This document shows, piece by piece, positions 58,101-58,582 of a DNA stretch of 64,000 nt. The position numbers and the translations under genes were made by a program. The notes beneath the pieces are model-generated. The model saw only the letters and a list, made by a program, of their open reading frames with translations. It was not told the DNA's origin and made no database searches. Origin of the DNA: Humibacter sp049446075. GTDB lineage: Bacteria > Actinomycetota > Actinomycetes > Actinomycetales > Microbacteriaceae. The stretch spans positions 1,426,001 through 1,490,000 of the forward strand of contig NZ_JBMSEB010000001.1 of NCBI RefSeq assembly GCF_049446075.1, read 5' to 3'. Numbering within the stretch: position 1 is the first letter of the stretch; every line of letters begins with the position of its first letter.

Positions 58101-58205
58101 GGCGGCGAAGACCAGGCCCAGTCGTCGGCGCAGTCGTGGAGGGCGCGCGAGAGAGCTTCTCGAACCAGAGACCCGGTTCGCTCTCGTTGGCATACCCCGT
58201 GCCAC
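25005..58205 (-). CDS. Giant (about 11,066-residue) secreted, repeat-rich, sortase-anchored surface protein
   Basis: One open frame of 33.2 kb, about 1.1 MDa. Order: signal peptide (RRRLG, then a hydrophobic core, cleavage expected after AQA at residue 56); Pro-Thr stalk (201-255); Ser/Thr/Asp/Ala-rich linker to about 440; a beta-rich domain with DTFVF and GGAGGYDTLVV (about 620-655); two degenerate repeats (about 1000-1790); about twelve tandem repeats of 385-395 residues (1790-6430); shorter GVGVAG-type beta repeats (to about 8100) interrupted by ligand-like YYV modules (7190-7340) and a CBM-like module (7812-7860); 65-75 residue repeats (8330-8920); more YYV modules (9070-9380); a long beta region; RTX-like motifs (10505-10775); a Calx-beta-like module (10880-10980); a Pro-rich spacer; LAPTG (11030-11034), a membrane helix and RRRRR. 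It has very few Cys. Probably a wall-anchored fibre or adhesin. Start GTG 58205, or ATG 58193; no clear ribosome binding site. Confidence 0.92.
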   Translation of the reverse strand: MARGMPTRANRVSGSRSSLARPPRLRRRLGLVFAAVIAAFALALAQSVVIGAPAQASSPTTQRTVTVRVTLPQVSEPAPGQAQASTSQAPAPADASTPAPQTTSVSQQLNPSILAALLAALAKARQPVTATITQQPAQTSSPYGSNCHMTNGSAPTQTPTTTVDPATGTVTSSSSTSTSSSTLVCGPGTTGPATVGGSTQTGGSTPTPTPTPTPTPTPTPTPTPTQTSDPTPTPDPTSTPDPGSSSTPTPTPSSGDSGTVIHGGQGSSLGTGFAFDDTGSQGTATQDAGTQSTTTQSTTARATDTQSAPASDGSATGAPAPAASSSDSGTSDSGASDSGAAASGSDTSTSPASTPASSDASSGTGAAGSSASGTDATSTGAADSGTPDVVGSAAGASAGAAATGTAADAASTAQTGTAANGTATAGAAATGSATQTAAAASTTSGAYTYTADTTSAAHSVRVYVDGADFVIDDGGVLTRVPLSSLVSANIRSAGGNAMTLTIDTSADPVTVPITFTGSGADTVAVIGNNLDWTADSTSSGTVASSGLAGVSYAGAQTIVASGQGANLHGPAADTTWNVTGHGTGTIATQATGTAATGTSSGSGAGRVQSFSGFTNLRGASGNKDTFVFSSAGSVDGIVDGGAGGYDTLVVNGSGGRAVSTPSDPSSGAVSLGGSTIRYTGLEPVTITGVADVVVNPSTANDTVTVTSDGAGHIIVSSPAMETQTIDIPTGSLTIQATASGITVTVTGNLFLPGARLEIDAATITVATGITIDTRSGASAADVMFAATDAETGSPASASVVVDGATIHGNSITLTATATQTPSGTPVVGQNVLSAASTALVSVIGAAVLDALGAVRLASSSTVTATVTSTGSGASSATDAAVATASIASTATTRVSDTANVTAGGALSLVAANSTTVTTTADATAATAGAGIGVTRVTSNTAAYIDSDSSLGVSAGSVDVSADSDNVVVTVAKASPGGATQNDSSPASSTDGTAKAPDGTIDVAGALAYSDVQQSTHAYIAPIGGGLVIAVTDASGPGGASPINVHAGNRGGSSASADGSAAASDPNGVGVAVAVNHVDATTDAHISGTTFSAPAATTPTVNVEAITKPAADGATNTFGASATSGAGGAQDVGVAGAVAINVVTLNTTAQVAAGGGPVSFSGTGQAADIALVARSNDTNTAKAAPGTDAGGAATGIGASVALNVINDTTAAGLATGSALNGAHNLTIAADAASPATTEAHGGAFSADVALAPVYALTTSNVTTTADSQSGPALVLTGDYTATAHQVASVSTTATGEAQGDGALGVAVAQTYANHLVQATTHRDVTAAGTFSLTADGASAVVTTATASSTGAAGTNAAQHPSPATLATGARTFADSEAPATGGALPGGAGGSGDSPGPGQPATPAGTVSVAAAVSITVHSAGADASVDGVTIIANGVSLAATDNVSVATSASGGPSTRAPPGGGTSIAAAVAITLADIAVTANVGPASTIQSTSLTLTAGVGPTNASGTADSTDRIATTATAGAGSGGTLGVAGSVAIQSATITTSASLLSNGTGAAATGPSVSLTGAFSAQASAVVASTVSALMADTGSGTPTTGIGASFALALQNDTTTAAIGDGATVTGATDVTVGATTSDGVTAVANDGAASTGVSVAPFSAVVTANVTTTASLGSGSPLTASGTIAISAQQQTTASATASGTVQGGATAAVGAGLALVIADDIVTARVARSVTAASISLTATGLAANTASSTASTSGAPAGSGGAGTGVDTSVTDAKGSAAQLATDTGNAGPAATAAPSASTSQGGVDAAAAIAVVVATPTAKASVDGAGVVLSATGAVTIASAQNADATTTADGSAVSTADLVIGAAVAIALLHAVNDAELPVGDSVHAGSLTVSATVAADGSNTGSTVTAQATSGAGGGSVSLAGSLALAVVTPTTTAAVAGDVTLTGGNLVVTAASAVTSSVKAQPTSGGVTATKAGVGASVSLDVVTDTTAATVAGSVTGVGGATLSATTADAAKAEAKSGSAGGGAAVAPAVAIVLATVGTSAAVLAGSTISTAGSFQASATQNASATTAAGSAVSDASSAAVGVSLALTIANDTVTATTARSLQAGGDLTLKASGIAASSSQATASAAGAPDNGSSAGGAGGSGVDDQATAQRGFADTTAEDNGGAKSDSTATPSASTSDGGVNVAAAVAIVLGESTSSAGIDPAVTGADLSAVGAVTLASSANTDASSSADGSAVAAGTASIGAGVAITYAHVVNHAVLPAGDSIHAHSATVSATMTANGADATHTFASQAASGAGGGKVSVAGSLALATLSFDTLAEVAGAVALTGGDAVVTAASDSASTVKAEPVGAGVSGGTVGVGASVALDLIGDSTIARIADGGDITGSNGITLTATAKDAATTEAKMGTSGGGVTASPAVAVTLTNVTTSAEAGSLGGTTSLTGNFSATASQTATATTTAGAVATGASTAAVGIGVALTIANDTVLARAARSIGAGGNITLASTGLWSSAAQATASAGGASDTSGSSTQSGVDDQVSTQRAFAGQTAEAGGAASGPTPTGTSATPSAATSGGKVDVAAAVAIVVATQSSASTVLDTVPGITLTAAGTVALTSAQNADASTTADGSAVSGGAAAVGAAVAITLANVTNTASLPQNAAVHASALTLSATEAVNGADTTSAYTAQSTSGAGGGKVSVAGSLGLVIVNQTTNATLAGTAQLTGGDLALTAGSAATTTVQALPTGGGVSASNIGVGASVALAIVTDATSAAVADGSTSSGAANLTLAVNATDAATTTATMGASGGGVAVAPAVAVTLSTVTTTATIGTGALVQLSGALSATANQSASAGTTAGSAVSGASSAAVGIGLALTIANHTVTASASRSVTAGGAISLTASGISSSAAQATASAAGAKEDGSGTPSVDDQVKGERQNADQVATQNGGAASGGTSTPSASTSQGKVNVAAAVAVVVASVKSTSTVLGAVVLTAGGAVTLASSQNTDAGTTADGSAVGGSTANIGAAVAITLANVDNKAELPTGAAVHAHELIVSATETPAGVDVTSTYGAQSTSGAGGGKLSVAGSLALAVVNQHTDATLTGSVTLASGDATLTAGSAASSTVKAEPTPGGVVATSVGFGASVALNLVTDTTTTTLAGDIMGARNVTLTSTATDDAVTEAKMGASGGSVTATPAVAVTLSTVTTTVQITSGAAPLSLSGAFAATATQHATASTAAGAVASGSSTAAVGVGLALTLADHGVSATTARSITAGGDLALNAFGTSSTTAQATASAGGAAGEQSSGGSDGSGNAGGGVDTLVSGERTNADHTAAQNGGTPSNDTAPPSASTSGGKVDVAAAIAVVVATVTATATVVGTGIALNAGGTVTLASSQNTDAASTADGSAVGGSSANIGAAVAITLANVANTAQLPTGDTVEAHDLVVSATETTNGADAVSTYGAQSTSGAGGGNISVAGSLALAVINQHTLAELDGSVALTGGDASITAGSVAASTVKAEPTGGGVVSTNVGVGASVALDLVTDTTTAQLSDGIAITGARNVSLTATAKDDALADAKMGAAGGSVAITPAVAVTLSTVTTSIVVGTFGGALSLSGTFTGEATQNASASTSAGAAASGASSAAVGVGLALTVSNHTVSSTTARSIAAGGDIALSATGASASSADGQASAGGAPENAADGSGGAGSGGAAGAGVDQQVQKERGNADVTAEASGGEGSGATTTPSATTSSGKVNVAAAIGIVVATVRSTATIAGTGLALTAVGTVTLASSQNTDAASTADGSASQGATATIGAAVAITLADVTNQAILPAGDTVTAHALTVSATETVVPGAGGTDAVSTYGAQATSGAGGGKVSVAGSLGLAVVNQDTLAELAGNVTLSGGDATVTAGSTASSTVKAEPAGAGVSSTSVGVGASVALNLITDTARAALDDGISLAGARTITLSATATDDAVTEAKMGAAGGKVGIAPAIAITLSTVTTTAVIGTLGAGLNAGGDVTAAATQRASANTTAGAAVSGAATAAVGVGLALTISNHTVSGTTARTITAGGDITLSASGVSSSTAAAQASASGAPDDDAAGAGSDNQSDGVDQQVQKERTNADTTATDNGGDASGATPTPSATTSTGKVNVAAAVAVVVATVRSSATIVGTGITLNAVGTVTLASSQNTDASSNADGSASGGATATIGAAVAVTSADVTNTAQLPAGDTVHARSLVVSATETATPDGAGGTDVTSTYGAQSTSGAGGGKVSVAGSFALSVVNQQTLADLAGTVTLTGGDATVTAGSAASTTVKAEPTGGGVSATNVGVGASVAIALIEDDTTARLDDGIAITGAHNIVLTAGAVDDAVVEAKMGAAGGKVDIAPAVAIDLSNVTTQATIGTFGGTLALSGDFTASATQKASASSNAGSAVTGGTSAAVGVGLALTIANHTVTGSTARSIDAGGNITLSASSVSASSASASASASGAPENGADGSGGAGTGGGAGTGVDSQVKGQRDFADTSATANGVKGSGGASTPKATTSDGGVNVAAAIGIDLATVTATATIVGAGLDLTAGGTMTLASSQNTDAASSADGSATQGGTANIGAGVAVTLADVTNSAILPQTDTVHAHALMVSATETVDGADVTSTYGAQSVSGAGGGKVSVAGSFALAVVNQQTTAELKGVVTLTGGDATVTAGSVASTTVKAEPTTGGVTSTNVGVGASVAIALIEDDTTAALDDGIALTGAHDISLTASARDDAVVEAKMGAAGGKVDIAPAVAIALSNVTTTAGLGTLGGSIQLSGSLTMGATQNASASTTAGSVVTGGTSAAIGVGLGLTIANHTVSSTTARSVNAGGDVTLSATSVSDTSAAASASAAGAPENGTDGSGGAGTGGGAGGGVDSQVKGQRDFADTSAADNGVKGSGAASTPKATTSDGGVNVAAAIAIDLATVKATATVLGTGLDLTAAGTVTLASSQNTDAATTADGSASQSGTATIGAAVAITLADVTNAAILPASDTVHAHGLTVTATETTTPDGAGGTDATSTYGAQSTSGAGGGKVSVAGSFALAVVNQETTARLSGTVTLTGGDVAVTAASVASTTVKAEPTPGGVTATSVGVGASVALGLIEDDTTARLDDGIAITGARNIALTANARDDAVVEAKMGAAGGKVDIAPAVAIDLSNVTTLAAIGTFGGALVLTGDFTASATQKASASSNAGAVVSGGTSAAIGVALGLTIANHTVTGSTARSINASGNITLGAFSVSASSAGAQASASGSPENSTDGSGGAGTGGGAGTGVDSQVKGQRDFADTSATDNGVKGTGAASTPKATTSQGGVNVAAAIGIDLATVTATAAIVGIGIDLLAGGTVTLASSQNTDAASAADGSAAQGGAATIGAGVAITLADVTNAAILPQTDTVHAHALTVSATQTVDGADATSTYGAQSVSGAGGGKVSVAGSFALAVVNQQTTAELKGVVTLTGGDTTVTAGSVASTTVKAEPTTGGVTSTNVGVGASVALSLIQDDTTAMLDDGIALTGAHDIALTATARDDAVTEAKMGATGGKVAIAPAVAITLSNVTTKARVGSLAAPIQLAGSLSAQASQIASAASTAGAVTGGASTAAVGIGLGLTIANHTVTGTTDRSIVAGGDVTLGASSVSSSAAGAQASASGAPESSGSSGSGGSGVDDQVQGQRTFADTSATDNGVSGSGTMATPSADTSGGKVNVAAAIAITVATVTATATIEHDGLDITAIGTVTLASSQNTDASTTADGSASRGTTATVGAAVAITLANVANTAQLPVGDTIHAHALIVSATETVTPDGAGGTDATSTYGAQSASGAGQGKISVAGSFALAVVKQVTLAELSGVVTLTGGDVAITAGSNATSTVKAEPTPGGVSASDVGIGASIALNLVTDTTTALLDNGITVTGARNFTITATAGDIATTEAKMGAQGTGSAKVAVTPAIAITISNVVTSASIGTSALGGLVITGDFAADAAQTAGATSSAGAVAAGGSSASVGIALGLNLVTHTVTSTTGRDITAGGSITFQAYGSSADGASASASASGAPGKSDPNAPSGDVDKQAQDQRDFASTTAVKYNGQGANGSANPSASTSDGKVAVAAAIAINVADVTAMATLPDGLTLVAGGAVALRSSENVDGIVKADGTAVQAQDVGIGAAVALNLVALVNKAYLGDHTTVTGNGFAETATMTNVSGDTTHTFTAEADAGAGSKDIGVAGAVALNLVTDNTEAYVPGTAVVHAGTGDVTLSAQNLRTDSAKAKADASIGGGGKVGIGASVAINVLTTNLTRAEVVDGAVLTGGANVTLNATSSDPVTNVVTAGSAGSSVAVSPAVGINIVSPVTIARLGVAPTGAGSGGTGTGGLVATGAVLISATHTGSASVQGDANAAGDGVAVGAVIALNILTATTTATTMRDVTGASVVLTASSSEAGSAQATASAQGSSKGTGGNSDSQASDQLNGTPSTSGKTGTLPSSSSTVSNANGQASGQSGQSGQGVGVGAAVTVNWVVVTTTAMVADHLTIAATGAVVVAASNTVDATAKSIGTALKLNSTNIGAAVGLNVATVTVTGSIGAGDHVTGGSVSVQAITPAGAENDFVVWGLSAAGGDGEASVAGSVGVQVVDYETTAVIGAGSTVGSAGGIAVQASNPMGLQNIAAAGGVSLDGAGVGAAIAVNVLTIPTLAYIDSSASAPTVIDAGGAILVTSGAGIVALVVPGIPKLSIAVTSVAVAGGAGTSSVAIGGSVIVDIVDLTTRAYIAGHAAINQNVPVNAAQSITLSAQDATQFVELAGAIALTAGEVGIGLGLVVVVFDKDVRAYLGDAVTARFGGSVSITATATESFTALAADAGIASSVAVAGSIIVLVINQGGSAPGTRAYIDGGAQPSRVYAGGGMSINASDTVPTLSLYAGNLTIGGSAGVGVSSAVLVRTGIVDAFIAAGDDIRALGAPGLAIGATQSENVTLLAVGGAGGGSAGIAGSATVGVQNNTTHAHVDTGVTVNGDNTGAQAGEGIALAASDTTTLKGIAGQLAVGGAAGVGAGADVEVVNKSTQAWIAPAVVVQVTGDATLDATSSETVTSISTGGSIGGTVAVAVNASVPVFTIVTQAWIGQQCQAAQVTAANCAGSASVVDAGGNARVAATEQLTMTVIAGAIAGSGTVGVGAAAAVPVITKTTSAFLGDFSVLNARGNTPGIAVSTGGFTTTAVDTRFSSAAIQPDGVTLHLPFTHTYTDGEQVLYDAGGGDPITGLTQGGVYYVHVLSPTDIQLSLTPGGAPITLAAPARGGESQRLIPTDKAAPPVNSAPYFDPHDASGTTITLPYDLDVTTGDPVIYSSGGGAPIGGLVDGGQYYVIAGAPGSHQIQLADSLCHANPSATGCSGAVQQAISLDPSVASGRAHSIVKQGAQPSPDAAATLGQHTVTGNMATGFRGIAITANNSDDISAAGVTASFAGIAGVGVGGSVNVVTATTTAFVGKYAQVNAVNVGASSAQSVLVDAGNAFSLLMISAVVSGGTVGVGASATVGVVKLTTDAYIDRSAYVAAERDVGVVATATDAVTSVALTGAGGFVGVAGAASIIVLTTHTYADTGLAVTIAAGNNVLIAAHDDTTIIAVGGGAAAGFVGVGIGVTVTSISKDTKAFIGAGSVVDAKATQPASTLSGVYDGTFAGVGFHTSPFNGLAVQAGSSENIFGLAVAVGAGAVGVAGGVDVTVLHATTAAYIDSTLLDRTRINTASGAGSMQSVNVSAADATKALTIGGGIAGGFVGVAGGIDIGIAQTTTQAYIGAYATVYAARDLIINALAAKSISSYALSVGVGAVGIAASVSVWTVGTDPTTSYNEGANGVDKGTWSVSGDYLKGDVVTGSDGKRYGALVDHPTLNPVADTSHTQWEGAADALKPSSGTTAQSQSGDTANGAGTGGYQHILDNAGNSTADPTTNARIAPSLGGASGAINSAAPSSDIVNKEFDNPQVPGGTASAIGTGVVIVVGGSVRMRANEQNAYTGVVGTVAAGIAAIGGSVAIANLTSNADSGIASGVSITAGGDVAVQSVVTENDFGVAFSGQGGLISIGAQVVVITSHATQNAHIDTGAVIPTAGGIVDVEAKATRTVNPLAIGIAIGAAAIGAAVADAEVDGDTTATIGNVTIGGAAPAGGVTILAQSVITVPTQAYSVQGGVGDGITGAGAVAHIWGATTATFNGQATLSGGMSVVASGTNTTSAYTLGVATGVIAAGIMVVVARDDRSTVASLAKGSAVSAGGAVAVSATSANHATVQAQGGTFSGIGVTLMLPIALVTGTTEAHLDGQVTASGSVAVSATGQNQASAEADVLNIALLGGGQGTFPVAHVEQSAQVLASIGASAGIRSTGLVAVAATITIDGAGHGDYAFAKVLGGGGGIINAGVYTADAELLAPTTAELRTTVSSSGGVSVTASSANTAEANTKVGSMSFAGVSLAGVVAEIAVTAATTAIVTGGTISSTGLVTVSATASNTSTVGTEVGSIGAFTLTASLPFAHIDAPTRAELGDPVLSANGLTVSADAHNTATADSSLLGIGILSGSIGGADARITSAAAITAIVDGSATTVNAGGGAVTVSASSVNHATATPSQISGGVVAIGALTPFAIIAAGTTAEFDGATTTSGSFSVTASGQNTATATANADNFSVIGLTGAMADAEVQASAGVLATVSSATSLTASGIVSVGASLGTGGNTADAEISSTGGGLIQGGVFFASALVAAAVTATFSGSVLASTGAGVTASGTNSSTATTQSLGIGLASLSGAAVDAEVLGTASVSATYGGGSLVTTGTVTVKATSGNTATANTDTLDGGLIAGNESIPIARIAAGTGAEFDGRLAGGTGLAVAATSTSAVSSTSGARAFGLAGASDSSPQAIITSGVITQSGIGSAALLNAPNAAVSVVSTATNSAVAKGGSTNGGLGSISSANPQATDSGMTYARMLGAAHGATATTPGAAAIQILATGIDSAIALISDTSIGGLSVANAGATAKTTTTVETDFGTAGAPIATVGDISVGVSSNPVSISSSESEHVGIALDLASNSASVTTNPTVNLLVGQGAQIYAGGTITATATQNTQAPPSPNASQFDGATGVNTTTNVITLTAQHSFTTGSTVTYSAQGGTPVGGLQNGLNYNVIVVNGTSVQLGSLFDGSQIDTTTGTIAFGATIGGSFVPLNHNLHEGDIVVYVLPNGGTAVPGLVSGHQYRVHVVDASHIQLFDPTESQTPVTVTGSTVTGGDTFTVGNAYKPGDAVTYHAPGSLVTFSSQQVNIETDASGNPVFTGSPPQLIDQDNNQIVVKNHGLSTGEAVVYEGATDPLGGLTNGVTYYVIVVNANVIQLAASKCEATGGCKDGSNNDIPINPIPLTPDKSTAGEAITHGLWVPGQQPIGGLVDGQTYYVVNPAAGHFQVSLTPGGSAITGLDGTGITGVGSFVAAPVALGSGGSDGQQLVIDLTAVGSGTQTLTALGIGGSTAGGGQKSTATVSGSGGGFISSSSATPTANETAAVTVTIGAGASLTALGSITVTTNSNAGVEANASNGGGGLVAIGSAEGTSTTTTSTIVTVGSGASLTAGHNIQIAPMTTGEADASSRSSAEGLGSGVESDAGATVNITATTNIAGTIAAGDDVNIGSQSQAFANVSTHAEAGGLGADANAGRCGGPHCDINVTDNTTVDIQPGTRITADTVELTSDVHAMTLNNQGYTHASALGAGSRASANNYVTSNSVLHIERDTKIVGYESVTLTAEHENIQLIAHSDGNCSCFGGDTDSDATNNYQSLSNVTADAGAIVRTAALDVEALQNELGWTWNRDRDGAVFDGGGRGGDDINNAQRTIVWNADVYLHAADPQLVVDATGKITKLYGVVVKDDLGTTYALGSTINAGRIIEVQDISNTGGASVVFHANTPPTQPNNANAPASTLTGTQGTFTVQNTFDFVKLFNSSNHSMVVHAINVVNLTGTAATMQIEVDDSSAFRFSVGMPIFTPTLVDIDNFLAGGGSPQLVIDGVVYNPIGATHVDNQHGDILAGPDSPMITTNTLAIYADAGTIGTYTVSGGGTVRAPIPVQLVQSDYLVDNVDPTRFVALVADALVDVVLDITSILRGAPVPFTPTLGPIHAGHNIDLVLGDSLQGDDVPIISSDYLQVNVYNADHIGTTFPPTGAYKVYFHPDQAPTYDLSLVLTAFGSVNKPYDSTYVFPDLTAGNDIKVIHTATGATLNINATTNVDATLTGAEFPVPFSTSDGVGEIDMYTNGYIIDTETVSDLRVGTITSTGSDVTLVAEDAAGSSIFDVDAVHDGSARVTGNTITMFALFGGIGYVTPDANYLEIHSSNAARGSVLAIARDGVYLTQTTGDLYVQLIDSLTGDVALTDLNGSILDDKPTDAVQAVGANIDLIAYNGSIGATGATFKIDTAPHGRVYVFTDRSASLPVGSNPPALIDITEIAGPLTVLRAESMFGSVRLAVPYDGGGASDLTVINTGTTLDGAAAVTQGRIVSPTDVLLQVGDDLAEPAGAIIQGETITIYAEYGQNPATPVGSTLYFGGTLTGHPTHVFGGAGNDTFVFDHTYLGGQTDVYGSASAKASLPDGNDTFVVDHLQTMTTTHLDTSGDPYDGTLVADTLHLDGELGNNSYTVTTWGSVDPLNHRYRIDVLNSGAFGGLNTLTVNGSDGHDLFLLRGASIIPDQPQAQQPSFVALLHSALGTVTGAERINYDDHLNARLTVNGLGGDDVFAVDDNSSITTINGGDGNDTFIVGQFYATPRIAPDVHPEDAFPTTLTGYGYVSRGVSFPTTIYGGAGDDTFIVNHNLAELRLEAGTGTDSFVFNPVLAASGFLQNAHVSLDGGPQPSTASIDVIGAPSQLHSDLNATTGEGLNLLTRNFRAAPTLVTAPLVTPLPYLLPDEDPPVFPVIPVADPVTGDGQIIVTETGGRTVILPGGPTDATYTIRLGAASTADVYITISVAYGPGDPYALISLDGVTYSSMLMLVIHAGDTSEHTIYVQYAPGTVVDPDEIVETISHSSQSDDPAYNHASIANVYVNLPPPTPPTPPTPPAPPVQPVSPSGTGAGTNGATGLAPTGTDAAPQLAVALLVLLAGATLLTTRRRRRPTAR
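25880..26690 (-). other. RTX-like calcium-binding motifs in the giant protein
   Basis: Residues about 10505-10775 contain GGAGNDTFVF, GLGGDDVFAV, GGDGNDTFIV and GGAGDDTFIV separated by 60-110 residues. They match the GGxGxDxhx nonapeptide of RTX beta-rolls but are scattered rather than in tandem. Calcium binding is likely from the motif, not shown. Confidence 0.65.
30060..31010 (-). other. Four YYV-type beta modules in the giant protein (second group)
   Basis: Four modules of about 45-60 residues share GxxVxY, then GxPxGGLxxGxxYxV, then xxIQL. Examples are TVTYSAQGGTPVGGLQNG, VVYEGATDPLGGLTNG and QPIGGLVDGQTYYVV. Two more of the same kind lie at about 36180-36640. The Trp/Tyr-rich turns suggest ligand-binding beta units; their role is unknown. 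Confidence 0.6.
31450..33200 (-). repeat. Block of 65-75 residue repeats in the giant protein
   Basis: Eight or more units carry the core xSTGxVTVxAxxxNTATA (for example SSTGLVTVSATASNTSTV, NGLTVSADAHNTATA, TGTVTVKATSGNTATAN). They are divergent at DNA level. They look like single beta-helix coils capped by Asn-Thr-Ala turns. Confidence 0.65.
34615..34790 (-). other. Possible carbohydrate-binding (CBM5/12-like) module inside the giant protein
   Basis: Residues about 7812-7860 read KGTWSVSGDYLKGDVVTG, DGKRYGALVDHPTLNPVAD and TQWEGA. The spacing W-x5-Y-x2-GD-V, then the xxYxA-like strand, then a closing W, is that of small chitin/cellulose-binding modules of the CBM5/12 type. Composition here is unlike the surrounding Ala/Thr/Val repeats, so it looks inserted. 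Confidence 0.5.
38880..52830 (-). repeat. Tandem 1.15-1.19 kb repeats of the giant gene (about 12 units)
   Basis: Units start at a conserved TSxGxVxVAAAxAI segment. Starts (high coordinate) are near 52830, 51690, 50520, 49380, 48220, 47050, 45875, 44690, 43510, 42325, 41170 and 39995. Each unit ends in a flexible Gly/Ser linker and a charged marker such as GVDSQVKGQRDFADTSA. Within a unit come LASSQNTDA, SGAGGGKVSVAGS, GVGASVAL and AxMGAxGGxV blocks. The outer units are the most divergent and units 4-11 the most alike. Two degenerate copies precede the array (about 52830-55200). Confidence 0.9.
57537..57594 (-). repeat. Hexanucleotide microsatellite coding the Pro-Thr stalk
   Basis: Nearly uninterrupted 6-bp units (GTCGGC/GTGGGC on the plus strand) encode (Thr-Pro)n. 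Because units are a multiple of three, slippage would change stalk length without breaking the frame. Confidence 0.8.
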
Positions 58206-58276
58206 GCCTCAACCCCGAACTGCCCGTCCGTTCGCAGCGCCCCGAAACGCCTCGACCCGGACGGTCGACACGGGTG

Positions 58277-58305
58277 ACGCTAGACCCGGGCAGCACCGGG
58301 TGCAA
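58277..58305 (-). promoter_or_regulatory. Promoter of the giant surface-protein gene
   Basis: Minus-strand TTGCAC (58300-58305), an exactly 17 bp spacer, and TAGCGT (58277-58282). Transcription would begin near 58270, leaving a leader of about 65-77 nt. Confidence 0.6.
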
Positions 58306-58457
58306 CGAATATTCTGGGCGCCGTTCCGGCGACCGCCTGCCGCCGTCGGCTCCTCTGCCGCTCGTGGCGCGCGCTTGAGCGGATCTTGCGAAATCGCCGT
58401 CTCGTGGTCCAACCCCGAAGAGGGGGTGAGCGGTTCGGCTGCGTTCCGCACCCATAC

Positions 58458-58471
58458 TGCTCATATGAGCA
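58458..58471. promoter_or_regulatory. Perfect 14-bp palindrome upstream of the giant gene
   Basis: TGCTCATATGAGCA, about 155 bp upstream of the promoter -35. Possible regulator site; no regulator gene is adjacent. Confidence 0.35.
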
Positions 58472-58520
58472 CTCCGCCAAGACGGGCAAGAGTGCCCGAC
58501 GGCAGTCGCCGTCCGCGGCC

Positions 58521-58532
58521 GAAAGCGCTTTC
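58521..58532. promoter_or_regulatory. Perfect 12-bp palindrome GAAAGCGCTTTC
   Basis: Lies 34 bp past the purH stop. The AAGCGCTT core is what LacI-family repressors favour. It could instead help end purH transcription as a loopless hairpin. Confidence 0.35.
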
Positions 58533-58535
58533 TCG

Positions 58536-58582
58536 CCCCTTTTCAGCGCAAGAAGTGCCCCCTTTTCAGTGGAAGAAGTGGC
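58536..58582. repeat. Tandem duplication of the purH 3' end
   Basis: Two adjacent 24-bp units (58536-58559 and 58559-58582) share CCCCTTTTCAG at one side and AAGAAGTG at the other, about 19-20 of 24 identical. The second unit contains the real purH stop; the first is a copy just beyond it. Confidence 0.6.

Larger units (their letters stand above)
58206..58565. other. Intergenic region between purH and the giant gene
   Basis: No gene is supported; short frames on both strands lack ribosome binding sites. It holds the giant-gene promoter (58277-58305), two perfect palindromes (58458-58471 and 58521-58532) and a duplicate of the purH end (58536-58559). Confidence 0.6.

Noticed and set aside
25005..58205. 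Giant frame as an assembly artefact or fusion of several genes
   Set aside because: Single signal peptide, single sortase signal, one promoter and no internal ribosome site followed by a secretion signal were seen. Repeat copies differ enough to be real, though exact copy number cannot be confirmed here.
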